Of a DNA stretch of 64,000 nucleotides, positions 52,001 to 60,507 are shown in pieces. The DNA comes from Methylobacterium sp. FF17. Lineage in GTDB: Bacteria; Pseudomonadota; Alphaproteobacteria; Rhizobiales; Beijerinckiaceae. The DNA lies in the NCBI RefSeq assembly GCF_025813715.1, contig NZ_CP107532.1:4046001-4110000 (forward strand), read 5' to 3'. Both the position numbers and the translations under genes were made by a program. Positions within the stretch are counted from its first letter, which is position 1. Each line of letters starts with the position of its first letter. Below the pieces are notes generated by a model, which did not search any database, was not told the DNA's origin, and saw nothing but the letters and a program-made list of their open reading frames with translations.

Positions 52001-55000
52001 GCCGATCGGCAGGTCGCCGGACACGTCGAACCATTCCGGCGTCAGGCCGAAGACGAGGTCGCGGAACAGCGAGGCGCCCGGCTCGGCGGCGAGGAGGAAG
52101 CCGCCGGTGGCGAGGGCATCGGCGACCTGCCCCAGCAGGGCGCGCTCGGAGCGATGCAGGACGTTGCTCGCCAGGATCGCGTCGAAACCGCCGGCGGTGA
52201 GTTCGGCCGGATCCTCGATGACCGTGACGCCGCGCGGAAGGGCGAGGCGAGCACGCTCGGCCAAGCGCCGGTCGGCCTCGAACACGGTGAGCTGTGCCTC
52301 GACGCCGTCGGCGAAGCCGGCGGCCTGCGCCGAGAGCGGACCGAAGCCGACCTGGAGGACCCGCAGGGCCCGGTCGCGGGGCAGGGCGGCGCGTCCGGAT
52401 TCCACGAGCGCCGCGATGACGTCGGCCGAGGCACGCGCGGTGGCGCTGCGCAGGATGAAGGCGTCGAGGGCGTTCTGCGACAGGCTCGGCGCGGTCGTCA
52501 GGTCGCCCGCGAGCAGGCGTCCGACGACGGCGCCGATATCGGCGGTCAGCACCAGTTCGGCCGAGAGTTCGGGATGGTCCGCCGCGATCCAGCGCATGAT
52601 CTCGTCGGGCGCCGGCAGGGTGACATCCTTGCGCAGGGTCCAGCGCGTCCCGTCGAGGGTGGCGAGCCCGCTGCTCTCCAGGGCGAAGAGGGCGTTCAGG
52701 AGCCAGGGGCGCATCGCCTCCGGGACCCGTTCGTCGATCGCCACCGTGCCCGAGCGCTGCAGGCCCTCGGCGAGGCGGTAGGCCATCGAGGTGGCCCAGC
52801 CCTCGAGCAGGAGGTGGCCGGGGGCCAGGGGCGCCTCGGCCGGCGCGAAGGCCGCCTTGACGGCCGGACGCACCGCGTCGCCGATCCGCTGCCCGCGGCT
52901 CAGGGGAATCGCGGTCGGCTCGGTGGCGAGTTCGGGGCGCTGCGCGATGGCATAGGCCGCCAGTTCATTGCCGCCCTTGGCGCGCAGGGCCTGGAACCGG
53001 CCTTCGCGCAGGGTGGCGATGACCTCACCCTCGGCATCCACCAGGGTGAAGTCGGCCAGGATGCTGCGTTCGTTGGCGCGGCGGGTCCTGATCATCGCCC
53101 GCGCGATCACGGCGCCGGGCTTGACGAGGCGGATCTCGCCGAAGCGGACCGGCACGTAGGCCTTGGTCGAGCCCTCGCCCATGAGCCCGGCAAAGAGCAG
53201 GATCAGGCCGTGGAAGCAGGAATCGAGGCGCGCCGGCACGAGGCCGAAGCGGGGATCGGCCTCGGCCGGCACCAATTCGGAGACGATGGTGGTCTCGTCG
53301 AGGCGCGCGCTCACCGCGACCTGCCGGAAGCTCGGACCGAAGCCGAGGCCCGAGGCGGCGGCGAGACGGTAGAGGGCCGCACCCTCGACCGCGTGCTCCG
53401 AGGGGACGTGGATGTCCACCGGCTCCGGCGCCGAGAAGCTGCCGTCGATGATCTTGGCGGCGGCGTGGATCTGCCAGGCGGCCTGGGTCAGGCGCGGGCG
53501 GCTGAGGACCTGGATCGCGTTGCCCGAGCCGGCGACGCGGACCGCGACCTCCCGCAGAGATTCCTCGCCGAACACCATCGGCGACTGGATCTCGAATTCG
53601 GCGAGCACCACGCTGTCGCTCTTCATCACCTCGCGGGCGACGCCGAGCGCCATCTCGATGAAGGCCGCGCCGGGGAGGATCGCCTGGCCGTCGATGCGGT
53701 GATCGTCGAGGTCCGGCACCGTCGCGATATCGACGTGGCCGTGCCATTCGAGGCCGTCCGGGGTGAGCCGCGAGCCGTAGAGCGGGTGGTAGGGGCGGGG
53801 GGTCGCCGCACCGACGCCCTCCGTGGTCTCGGCGAGCCGGAACGGACGGCGCTGCCAGGGATAGAGCGGCAGCGGCACGTCGCCCCGCGGGTTCTGCCCG
53901 AACACCGTCGCCTCATCCACCGCCGCGCCCTGGACCAGGGCCGCCGCCACGGTCCGGGCGATCGGATCGCCCCCGGCCGGCTTGCGGTGCAGGACGCCGA
54001 TCGTGGCGTTCTCGATGCCGAGCGGCTCGATGGCGTCGCCGATATGCGACAGCAGGGTCGCGCGCGGACCCACTTCGATGAAGACCCGGGCGCCCTTGCG
54101 GGTCGCCTCCTGCACGGCCTCGCAGAAGCGCACGGGCTCGCGGATGTTGCGCCACCAGTAGCCGGCACCGAACTGCTCGCCGGGCAGCACCGTACCGGTC
54201 ACGGTGGAGACCATCGTGGTCGTGGCGGCATGCGGCTTCAGCCCGGCGAGATCCCGCAGCAGCGGCTTCTCGGTCGGATTCATCAGCCGCCCGTGGAAGG
54301 GGTATTCGAGGTCGAGCTTGCGCCCGCGACGGCGCTTGCGGGTCAGCGCCTTCATGGCCGCGTCGATATCGGCGACCGGGCCCGCCACCGTGATGGCCTT
54401 GGGGCTGTTGTAGGCGGCGATGTCGAGGGCCGGGTAATCGGTCAGGAACTGCGTGATCTCGTCGGCGGGCGCGAGCAGCACCGCCATCGTGCCGAAGCCG
54501 CGCGTCGTCTCCTGGTGCTTGCTGCGGTAGAAGATGACCTTCACGGCCTGCTCGAGGCTGAGGATGCCGGCCGCTTCCGCCGCCGCGATCTCGCCGACGC
54601 TGTGGCCGAGGACGTAGCTGGGCTTCAGGCCGCGCGCCCGCAGCGCCGTGGTCGAGGCGCTGGAGATCGCGAAGATCAGCGGCTGGGAGACCCGGGTCAG
54701 GGCGAGGCGCGTCTCGAGATCCTCGGCGAACAGCGCTTCCTTGAGCGACCAGTCCGAGAGCGTCACGAACAGGGCGTCGATCCGGTCGAAGGCCTCGCGG
54801 AACGCGGCGTTCTGCTCGTAGGCCTCGCGGCCCATCCCGGCCCACTGGCTGCCGTTGCCCGAATAGACGAAGGCCACCTCGGCCGCGCGGTCGACGGCGG
54901 TGCCGAGATGCGCGTTCGGATTGTCCTCGGCCTCGCCGACGGCGCGCAGAACCTCGGGGAGGTCCGCGTCCAGCGAGACGGCGAGGCGCGAGGACAGGCG

Positions 55001-56458
55001 CTCGCGGCGGTGGGCGGCGGCGGCGGCGATCCGCGCGATCCCCGCCGCATCCGCGCCGTCCAGGCGCTCGGCGTAATCCAGGGCGAGTTCGTTGAGGGCG
55101 GCGCGGCTCTGGGCCGAGAGCAGCAGCACCTCCGGGGCACGCCCGGCCTCGGACGCTGCGGCGGCCGCGACGGGCGCCGCGTCCGTGAGCACGACGTGCG
55201 CGTTGGTGCCGCCGAACCCGAAGGAGTTCACGCCGGCGAAGCGCACCTTGCCGGTGCGGGCGAGCGCCAGGGGCTTGTTCGTGACCGAGAGGTTGAGGTC
55301 CCGGAACGGGATGTCCGGATTCAGTTCGGCCGCGTGGAGCGAGGTCGGGAACAGGTCGTTCTCGAGGGCGAGACTCGCCTTGAGCAGGCCCGCGAGGCCG
55401 GAGACCGGCTCGGTATGGCCGATGTTGCTCTTGATGGAGCCGATGGGCAGGGGCTCCCGGCGCGGACGCCCGAGCTTGCCACCGATGGCGCTGGCCTCGA
55501 TCGGGTCGCCGACCGGAGTGCCGGTGCCGTGGGCCTCGACGAAGACCACCGCGTCAAGGTCGATCTCGGCCTCGCGGTAGACCTGCTCCAGGAGCGCGCC
55601 CTGCGCGTAGCCGGAGGGCAGCGAGATGCCGGTGGTGCGCCCGTCCGAGTTGACGCCGCTCGCCGCGATGACGCCGCGCACGGTGCTGCCGTCGCGCATC
55701 GCCGCACGGGCGGATTTCAGCACCAGGACGACGCCGCCCTCGGAGCGCACGTAGCCGTCGGCGCTCGACGAGAAGGCCTGGCACAGGCCGGTGCGCGAGA
55801 GCATCTGCGCGTTGGAGAAGCAGATGAAGTTGAACGGGCTCGCCAGCAGGTTGACGCCCGCCACCACCGCCGTGTCGATCCGGCCGCTGGAGATGGCGGC
55901 CACCGCCGCGTCGAGGGCGACCAGGGAGGACGAGCAGGCCGTGTCGACGGTGAAGCTCGGGCCCTTGAGGTCGTAGATGTACGAGATGCGGTTCGAGAGG
56001 ATCGAAAGCGTGTTGCCGGTGGCCGCGTAGGCGTCGCCCGAGGAGGTGTCGAGGACGCGCAGGTTGCCGTAATCCAGGGAGGAGGCGCCCACGAACACGC
56101 CGATCTGGCTGCCCGCGACGTCCGAGGGGCGCAGGCCCGCATCCTCCAGCGCTTCCCAGGTCAGTTCCAGCAGCAGGCGCTGCTGCGGGTCCATCTGCTC
56201 GGCCTCGCGGGGCGAGATGCCGAAGACGCCCGGATCGAACGACCAGATGTCGTCCAGCACGCCGGCCGACCACGTATAGCTCTTGCCGCGCTCCTGGGCG
56301 CGCGGATGGCCGAATCGCTCGAGCGACCAGCGATCATCCGGAATGCGGCCTACGGCGCAGCGCGCTTCGGTGAGGAGTTGCCAGAGCCCTTCGACGCTCG
56401 AAGCGCCGGGAAGCCGACAGGCACGGCCGATGATCGCGATGTCTGTACGTTGTGTCAC
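49040..56458 (-). CDS. Iterative-type type I polyketide synthase, KS-AT-DH-(MT)-ER-KR-ACP
   Basis: The protein has 2,472 residues from GTG 56458 (TQRTDIAIIGRACRLPGASS, the typical KS opening); a GTG 15 bp upstream is possible. Domains: KS 5-430 (Cys175 in DTACSSS, His310, His348); AT about 525-850 (Ser620 in GHSVGE); DH about 905-1190 (His920 in HRIDGQAILPG, Asp in LDSCFH); methyltransferase-like region about 1330-1490 with a weakened SAM motif (LQVGFGPLSA); ER about 1735-2045 (HGGAGGVGLAA); KR about 2065-2250 (TGGLGGFG, GQGAYVAAN); ACP with Ser2385 (GLDSLMG). No thioesterase or reductase follows. All reducing domains are present, so a saturated chain is likely. It forms an operon with the oxoamine synthase. 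Confidence 0.93.
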   Translation of the reverse strand: MTQRTDIAIIGRACRLPGASSVEGLWQLLTEARCAVGRIPDDRWSLERFGHPRAQERGKSYTWSAGVLDDIWSFDPGVFGISPREAEQMDPQQRLLLELTWEALEDAGLRPSDVAGSQIGVFVGASSLDYGNLRVLDTSSGDAYAATGNTLSILSNRISYIYDLKGPSFTVDTACSSSLVALDAAVAAISSGRIDTAVVAGVNLLASPFNFICFSNAQMLSRTGLCQAFSSSADGYVRSEGGVVLVLKSARAAMRDGSTVRGVIAASGVNSDGRTTGISLPSGYAQGALLEQVYREAEIDLDAVVFVEAHGTGTPVGDPIEASAIGGKLGRPRREPLPIGSIKSNIGHTEPVSGLAGLLKASLALENDLFPTSLHAAELNPDIPFRDLNLSVTNKPLALARTGKVRFAGVNSFGFGGTNAHVVLTDAAPVAAAAASEAGRAPEVLLLSAQSRAALNELALDYAERLDGADAAGIARIAAAAAHRRERLSSRLAVSLDADLPEVLRAVGEAEDNPNAHLGTAVDRAAEVAFVYSGNGSQWAGMGREAYEQNAAFREAFDRIDALFVTLSDWSLKEALFAEDLETRLALTRVSQPLIFAISSASTTALRARGLKPSYVLGHSVGEIAAAEAAGILSLEQAVKVIFYRSKHQETTRGFGTMAVLLAPADEITQFLTDYPALDIAAYNSPKAITVAGPVADIDAAMKALTRKRRRGRKLDLEYPFHGRLMNPTEKPLLRDLAGLKPHAATTTMVSTVTGTVLPGEQFGAGYWWRNIREPVRFCEAVQEATRKGARVFIEVGPRATLLSHIGDAIEPLGIENATIGVLHRKPAGGDPIARTVAAALVQGAAVDEATVFGQNPRGDVPLPLYPWQRRPFRLAETTEGVGAATPRPYHPLYGSRLTPDGLEWHGHVDIATVPDLDDHRIDGQAILPGAAFIEMALGVAREVMKSDSVVLAEFEIQSPMVFGEESLREVAVRVAGSGNAIQVLSRPRLTQAAWQIHAAAKIIDGSFSAPEPVDIHVPSEHAVEGAALYRLAAASGLGFGPSFRQVAVSARLDETTIVSELVPAEADPRFGLVPARLDSCFHGLILLFAGLMGEGSTKAYVPVRFGEIRLVKPGAVIARAMIRTRRANERSILADFTLVDAEGEVIATLREGRFQALRAKGGNELAAYAIAQRPELATEPTAIPLSRGQRIGDAVRPAVKAAFAPAEAPLAPGHLLLEGWATSMAYRLAEGLQRSGTVAIDERVPEAMRPWLLNALFALESSGLATLDGTRWTLRKDVTLPAPDEIMRWIAADHPELSAELVLTADIGAVVGRLLAGDLTTAPSLSQNALDAFILRSATARASADVIAALVESGRAALPRDRALRVLQVGFGPLSAQAAGFADGVEAQLTVFEADRRLAERARLALPRGVTVIEDPAELTAGGFDAILASNVLHRSERALLGQVADALATGGFLLAAEPGASLFRDLVFGLTPEWFDVSGDLPIGRLDDITGWQRSLSETGLVRVAVDRAVSANGDDLLFIAEAPPRTRPGAGQTFAFVIGSRDAYAAETASSLATLLVASGVHVSIILDSEQSLLELERETPDTVVFLAGAFNHEGSAATRLRERCLSLKRCVEHLGSRQTRLWVVCPGATRDAGDASGSVEAGVWAFTRTLANEVASLDVRRIDLAEALSTKGAAERLRDLILSGTPETEIILDADRTRVIRFAPGQLSRRPAYDAVPAPAARLERSNTGGLNEMTWGPAERRAPGHGEVEIAVEATGLNFRDVLWALSMLPEEILEDGFAGPRLGLEVAGRVLSVGKGVAAFKPGDRVVAFAQSGFATHIVVPELVVAPSPPGLDPQAAATVPVAFLTAYYGLVSCARLRRGEWVLVHGGAGGVGLAALQIAKLKGARVIATAGSREKRALVKALGAEHVLDSRSLAFVDDVRRITGDGVGVVLNSLFGEAMERSLNVLKPFGRFIELGKRDYVANTHIGLRPFRRNLSYFGVDLDQVLQHQGEDGARLFREVMALFTEGGLKPLPFQPFTADEVSDAFRLMQQSGHVGKIVIAPPKPGSVMQVEKSTFTIAPDRVHLVTGGLGGFGIEAARWLADRGAKHIVLVGRNGAASPEAKQVVADLGARGVNVAAMACDITSRKAVDALLAEVEGKGRTLAGVIHGAMVLQDGLIANIDAAALDAVIRPKVIGAEHLDAATRARKLDYFVMFSSATTFIGNPGQGAYVAANGFMEGLARRRRKAGLPALAVAWGAIGDVGVLARNRAVMETLAGRVGVTPMDARHCLDLMADALEGQGNSPDDAVIAIASMHWGKARERLATMKSPSYAELGSDQQMEAGTVAAINIGLLLKTQDIDAVRKTVADAIVEDIARILRLPKDDISRVRHLSEIGLDSLMGVELGASLQERFALEAPPSGISSGLTVNELTETLIQSIAAPVDEAAAAVMSLAQRHASEGVDVRTLEPFHALVEENSLVIKEILP

Positions 56459-56895
56459 GTTCGATTCGCACACGCTCTTGAACGGGGGACAGGACCGAAC
56501 GGCACCGCCGGGGCAACCCTTGATCCTTAGTATGGCTCTAAGTCGCTGTCCAACCGGAGAGATCGAACCGGACGGCCTTGCCGCCGGAAACACGCCCCCT
56601 GTTGCACACCTTCATCAATCGAGCCGAGACAATACCCGAAGCTGGAGCCTCGGGGCCACCTGGATGTACTCGGATCTCGTTGCTAAAACCTTCAGCAACC
56701 GATCCGGCCGCGACCTTGTGCCTGCACCTGTTCGTCGCCGGACCAAAACCCGCAGCGAGAACCGGTGCGACCCGCCCCGGAAGCCGATCGCGGACGCGCC
56801 GCGTGAGCGGGACGGTCCCGAGCCGACCCGATGCGGATAGAGGCTCCGAATACGGCGACTTTGCGATGGGCGTGGAACCATATCGCACCGCACCA
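56459..56895. other. Upstream region of the PKS operon, no gene seen
   Basis: These 437 bp lie between the PKS start and the stop of the GT2 gene. No convincing gene is present. The PKS promoter must be here; the most AT-rich part around 56525-56545 (TTAGTATGGCTCTAAG on the plus strand) is the best place for it, but I could not fix -35 and -10 boxes. Confidence 0.4.
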
Positions 56896-59091
56896 TTAAA
56901 TTCGATAGCGCGCGTCGTCCCGTGACAGATTGGGATTGTAGTAGGGATCGGCCCGCAGCTGCGCGCCCCAGCGCGCCCGCATGACCGCGACCTCGCGTTC
57001 GAAGCGCGCGCGCTTCTCGGGCGTGTCCTCGGCGCCGCGACTCTTCGACTCGTGGTGAATCAGCCGCGCATGCGGCGTCCAGACATTGCGGTGCCCAAGC
57101 GCACGCAGGCGCAGGCACAGGTCGACATCGTTGAAGGCCACCGCGAGGTGCTCCGCGTCGAAGCCGCCGCAGGCCGCGAAGGCCTCGGCGCGCACGCAGA
57201 GGCAGGCGCCGGTGACGGCCGAGACCTCCTGCGTGAGCACCATGCGGGCGAAGTAGCCGGGCTCGGACTCGGGCAGCCCGGGATGGCTGTGCCCGGCGAC
57301 ACCGCCGATTCCCAGGATGATCCCGCCATGCTGGAGCGTCCGGTCGGGGTAGAGCAGCTTGGCGCCCACGGCCCCGATGCCGGGGTCGAGGACGATCGAC
57401 ACCATCTCCCGCAGCCAGCCGGGCTCGATCACCTCGATGTCGTTGTTGAGGAACAGCAGGATCGGGCCGCGCGCGGCCGCGGCGCCCCGGTTCGAGAGTT
57501 CGGAGAAGTTGAAGGCGCCCGCGACGGGCAGGACGCGGACCTGAGCCGCGTCGGCGTGGCGCGCGAACAGGGCCCGCGTCCGCGCCTCGCGGCTCTCGTT
57601 GTCGACGATGACGATGTCCAGGGCCGGGTAGTCCGTGCCGGTGAGCAGCCCCTCCAGGGCAACCGCGAGGAGGTCCGCCCGGTCGCGGGTCGGGATGATC
57701 ACCGAGACCAGGGGGGCCGGGTCCGGCACCGGCCGCACCAGCCGGTTGAAGCCGAGGGGCCCGCGCGCCGCCGTCGCGCCGAGGGGGGCGGCGACCTCCG
57801 CGAGGGCCTGCAAGCGTGCGGCCTCGGCCCGCGCGAGGGCCCGGTCCGAGAAGGTGCCCGAGCCCCCGGCCGCGCGCCAGTGATAGAGGATGCGCGGGAT
57901 GTGCCGGATGCGGGCCGGATCGAGCCCGGCCGTCAGGCGCAGGAGCAGGTCGTGATCCTGGCTTCCCTCGAAGCCCGGCCGCAGGCCGCCGGCGGCGCGC
58001 AAGGCCTGCGCGCGGACCACCGTGAGGTGGTTGATGTAGTTCTGGCCGTAGAGGAGTTCGCGGTCGAAATCCGATTTGAAGTGCGGCTCGAAGCGGCGCC
58101 CGCGCCCGTCGATCTTGTCCTCGTCGCTGTAGATCAGCACGAGGTCCGGGTCCGACCGGATCGCGGCCGCGACATGGTAGAGGGCCGCTTCCGCCAGCAC
58201 GTCGTCATGGTCGAGGAAGGCGACGAAGGCGCCCGTCGCCTGCGCCACCGCGTCGTTCGTCGCCCGGGCGATGTGCCCGTTCTGCGCCCGACGCGTCACC
58301 CGGATGCGCGGATCGTCGGCGGCCTGGCGGGCGAGCAGGCGCGGGATCGCCGGGTCGGTGGAGGCATCGTCGGTGATGCAGAGTTCCCAATGGGGGTAGA
58401 GTTGGTTGCGCACCGACCGGATGGCCGCCTCCAGGACCCGGGGGGAGGGGTCGTGGACCGGCATCGCCACGGAGATCAGGGGGGCCGCGTCCGCCCACTC
58501 CGCGATCTCCGCGCGGATCCGCCGGCGATCGGCGTCCGCCAGGGTGTCGAACCGGGCCATCCAGGTGTCGTAGCCGGTCTCTTGGCGGCGGTTGAGCGCG
58601 CGCAGGAGCAGGGCCCGCCCGCGAACCTTGAGGCCGAGGCTGCGCCAGTAGACCGCCCGCGCCGTCAGGGCCGGGTCCCGGCGCAGGGCCCGGGCCACGA
58701 GGGCGAGGCGGCTCCGCCGCCGCAGCGCGAAATCCGAGAGCCGGACCGGTGCCTCGCGGGACAGGGGTGCGAGCCGCAGGGCCCGCAGGCCCGGGGGGAG
58801 CCGGCCGGTCCAGGCGAAGTCATCGCCCCCGACCGCTTCCTCGGGCAGCGTGACGACCGCGAGGGCGCCGTCCGGACCGGCGCCGGAGTCGCGCACGAGC
58901 GCGCTCAGGGTCACGCGCCCGACGCCGCCGCTCCCCGCATCGCGGAACCGGATCGTCGCCCAGGCACCCGCGAGATCCATATCCGCCAGATCGAGGGTGA
59001 GGGCGGCGCCGTCCCTCGCGAAGGCCCGGGCGACGGAGCGCCCGGCGGGCCCGGGGAGGGCGGCGACGACCGGGGGGACCGGCGTGGTCAC
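56896..59091 (-). CDS. Double-domain GT2 glycosyltransferase
   Basis: The 731-residue protein starts with GTG. A beta-rich N-terminal part (about 1-140) is followed by a helical linker and two GT-A domains. Domain 1 (about 212-390) has ISVAMPVHDPSPRVLEAAIR, CITDDASTD and AFLDHDDVL (DxD-type). Domain 2 (about 465-700) has VSVIIPTRDRADLL, IVIVDNESRE, LFLNNDIEVIEPGW and the acceptor-side FNDVDLCLRLRALG. Such enzymes build O-antigen, capsule or glycan chains with two linkages. Its start overlaps the stop of the upstream unknown gene by 4 bp. Sugar unknown; both catalytic sites look intact. Confidence 0.87.
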   Translation of the reverse strand: MTTPVPPVVAALPGPAGRSVARAFARDGAALTLDLADMDLAGAWATIRFRDAGSGGVGRVTLSALVRDSGAGPDGALAVVTLPEEAVGGDDFAWTGRLPPGLRALRLAPLSREAPVRLSDFALRRRSRLALVARALRRDPALTARAVYWRSLGLKVRGRALLLRALNRRQETGYDTWMARFDTLADADRRRIRAEIAEWADAAPLISVAMPVHDPSPRVLEAAIRSVRNQLYPHWELCITDDASTDPAIPRLLARQAADDPRIRVTRRAQNGHIARATNDAVAQATGAFVAFLDHDDVLAEAALYHVAAAIRSDPDLVLIYSDEDKIDGRGRRFEPHFKSDFDRELLYGQNYINHLTVVRAQALRAAGGLRPGFEGSQDHDLLLRLTAGLDPARIRHIPRILYHWRAAGGSGTFSDRALARAEAARLQALAEVAAPLGATAARGPLGFNRLVRPVPDPAPLVSVIIPTRDRADLLAVALEGLLTGTDYPALDIVIVDNESREARTRALFARHADAAQVRVLPVAGAFNFSELSNRGAAAARGPILLFLNNDIEVIEPGWLREMVSIVLDPGIGAVGAKLLYPDRTLQHGGIILGIGGVAGHSHPGLPESEPGYFARMVLTQEVSAVTGACLCVRAEAFAACGGFDAEHLAVAFNDVDLCLRLRALGHRNVWTPHARLIHHESKSRGAEDTPEKRARFEREVAVMRARWGAQLRADPYYNPNLSRDDARYRI

Positions 59092-60134
59092 ACGGTCCAG
59101 CCCTTGGCGATGGCGTCGCGCACCGCGTCGGTCATGGCGATGTCGAAGACCAGCATCTCCTGGGCGACCTTCAGCCCCCGCAGGCGCTCGGCGAGCATCA
59201 GCGTCTCGGCCGGGATCGCCGGCGGGGTCGGGACCGGAGCGTCGACGCCCAGGCGGTCGAAGAGCGTGGCCGCGAAGGCCTCGAAATAGTCCCGGTGGCC
59301 GACGACGCCGACGCGGGCGAGGATCTCGATGGCAACGATCGAATGCCCCGGCGTGAGCCGCTCATCGGGCAGCCGGGTGCTGAACTGTCGCGTCAGGGGG
59401 TTGTAGAGCAGGCGGTAGGCCGGCTCCGGCAGCATCCGGAAGAAGCGCTTCAGGCTCTTGATGTCCGTGAAGTCGTAGGTCGCGACGGTCTCCACCGTCT
59501 CCTTCAGGGGGCCGACGCGCCAGGCCTGGGCCGGGTCGGCCGCGACGGGCGCGCGGGCCTGCAGCCACAGGAGCCGGCTCGCCATCTCCACGTAGGGATC
59601 ATGGATCAGGGCCGAGGTGAGGAGGTTCTCGCCGGCAAAGTGGCCCTCGTAGCGGGCGAGGAGAATCGCGCCCGACAGGAGGCTCGAGGTCAGCCACGGG
59701 CTCTCGAACAGGACCCGCAGGACCTCGTCCGCGAGGCCGCCGATCTCGAAGTAGCTCTGCTGGAACCGGTCGAACAGGACGGACTGGAGGAGGCTGTCGC
59801 TGTTGATGCTGGTGTCCACGAGCAGCACCTTGCCCCGGATCACATCGGGGCGCGGGGAACGCCGGTAGATCAGGACGTTGGTGTCGGCGTCGTGGATCTC
59901 CACGCGCCGGGCGGAGCTGATGCCCTGGACCTGCTCGTCGGTGATCTCGAACACGCATTGCCCGGTGGCGTGCAGCCCCTGGATCCGGATCACGTCGTCG
60001 ACCATCCAGGCGTCGAACTCCGCGACCCGCTGCCCCTCGAGGCTCACATAGACCCGGCTGATCGCCGCCGGATTGTCCGGCACGACCCAGCACCGGATGC
60101 GAAATCCCAGATCATGGTCGACGTAGAACCGCAT
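59088..60134 (-). CDS. Unknown protein coupled to the GT2 gene
   Basis: The 348-residue protein is not recognised. The first 110 residues look beta-rich (RIRCWVVPDNPAAISRVYVSL, RIQGLHATGQCVFEI). From about 110 it is mostly helical (SDSLLQSVLFDRFQQSYFEI, LFESPWLTSSLLSGAILLARY, KSLKRFFRMLPEPAYRLLYNP). No signal peptide or membrane helix is seen. The 4-bp overlap with the GT2 gene makes translational coupling near certain, and the beta-rich start resembles the N-terminal part of that partner. A role in the same glycan pathway is inferred. Its promoter region contains a degenerate tandem repeat. Confidence 0.6.
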   Translation of the reverse strand: MRFYVDHDLGFRIRCWVVPDNPAAISRVYVSLEGQRVAEFDAWMVDDVIRIQGLHATGQCVFEITDEQVQGISSARRVEIHDADTNVLIYRRSPRPDVIRGKVLLVDTSINSDSLLQSVLFDRFQQSYFEIGGLADEVLRVLFESPWLTSSLLSGAILLARYEGHFAGENLLTSALIHDPYVEMASRLLWLQARAPVAADPAQAWRVGPLKETVETVATYDFTDIKSLKRFFRMLPEPAYRLLYNPLTRQFSTRLPDERLTPGHSIVAIEILARVGVVGHRDYFEAFAATLFDRLGVDAPVPTPPAIPAETLMLAERLRGLKVAQEMLVFDIAMTDAVRDAIAKGWTV

Positions 60135-60280
60135 TCCTCAGCCGTTGCCTCAACCGTTCCCCGTGATCTGGCGAACCCGCGCAACGCGGATCAGGTGCGG
60201 GGACGGGCGTCCCCGCGCCGTGCCGCCCTTAGCGCATTTTTCTTCGCGGTGCAGCGTCAGCCCGCACCCGCGCATCTTCG

Positions 60281-60370
60281 AGGCATGCGGGGCCTTTTCG
60301 AGGCGGGAGGGATTTTTCAGAGCGGGAGGGATTTTTCGAGCAGGAGAAATTTTTCGGAGCGGGAGAGGCC
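60281..60370. repeat. Degenerate 18-20 bp tandem repeat upstream of tRNA-Val
   Basis: Four to five imperfect units of the form AGCGGGAGGGATTTTTCG follow one another, two nearly identical at 60301-60318 and 60319-60338. They lie between the unknown gene (minus) and tRNA-Val (plus). T-runs recur every 18-20 bp. Confidence 0.75.
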
Positions 60371-60399
60371 TTGCGTCCCCCCGGACCCCAAGCTATAGC
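60371..60399 (+). promoter_or_regulatory. Predicted tRNA-Val promoter
   Basis: -35 TTGCGT (60371-60376) and -10 TATAGC (60394-60399) are exactly 17 bp apart. Transcription would start near 60406, 25 bp before the mature tRNA. Confidence 0.65.
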
Positions 60400-60430
60400 C
60401 CCCGTCATCGGCGCCGGACGGCGCGGATGA

Positions 60431-60505
60431 GGGCGCGTAGCTCAGCGGGAGAGCACTACCTTGACATGGTAGGGGTCACAGGTTCGATCCCTGTCGCGCC
60501 CACCA
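60431..60505 (+). tRNA. tRNA-Val (anticodon GAC)
   Basis: The cloverleaf is complete: acceptor GGGCGCG / CGCGCCC, D-arm GCTC-AGCGGGA-GAGC, anticodon stem CTACC / GGTAG with loop TTGACAT (anticodon GAC, reading GUC and GUU), T-arm ACAGG-TTCGATC-CCTGT and encoded ACCA. It marks the boundary between the ordinary chromosome to the left and a run of accessory genes to the right, tRNA 3' ends being common integrase targets. Confidence 0.97.
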
Positions 60506-60507
60506 CT

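Noticed and set aside
47750..56530. A very long open frame (over 2,900 codons) on the plus strand opposite the PKS and its partner
   Set aside because: Its translation is Arg/Gly/His/Asp-rich with no domains and no hydrophobic periodicity. In GC-rich DNA, well-coded genes leave the antisense frame open. The minus strand encodes complete catalytic motifs.
60281..60370. The T-rich tandem repeat as a CRISPR array
   Set aside because: Units are degenerate, contiguous and lack unique spacers.
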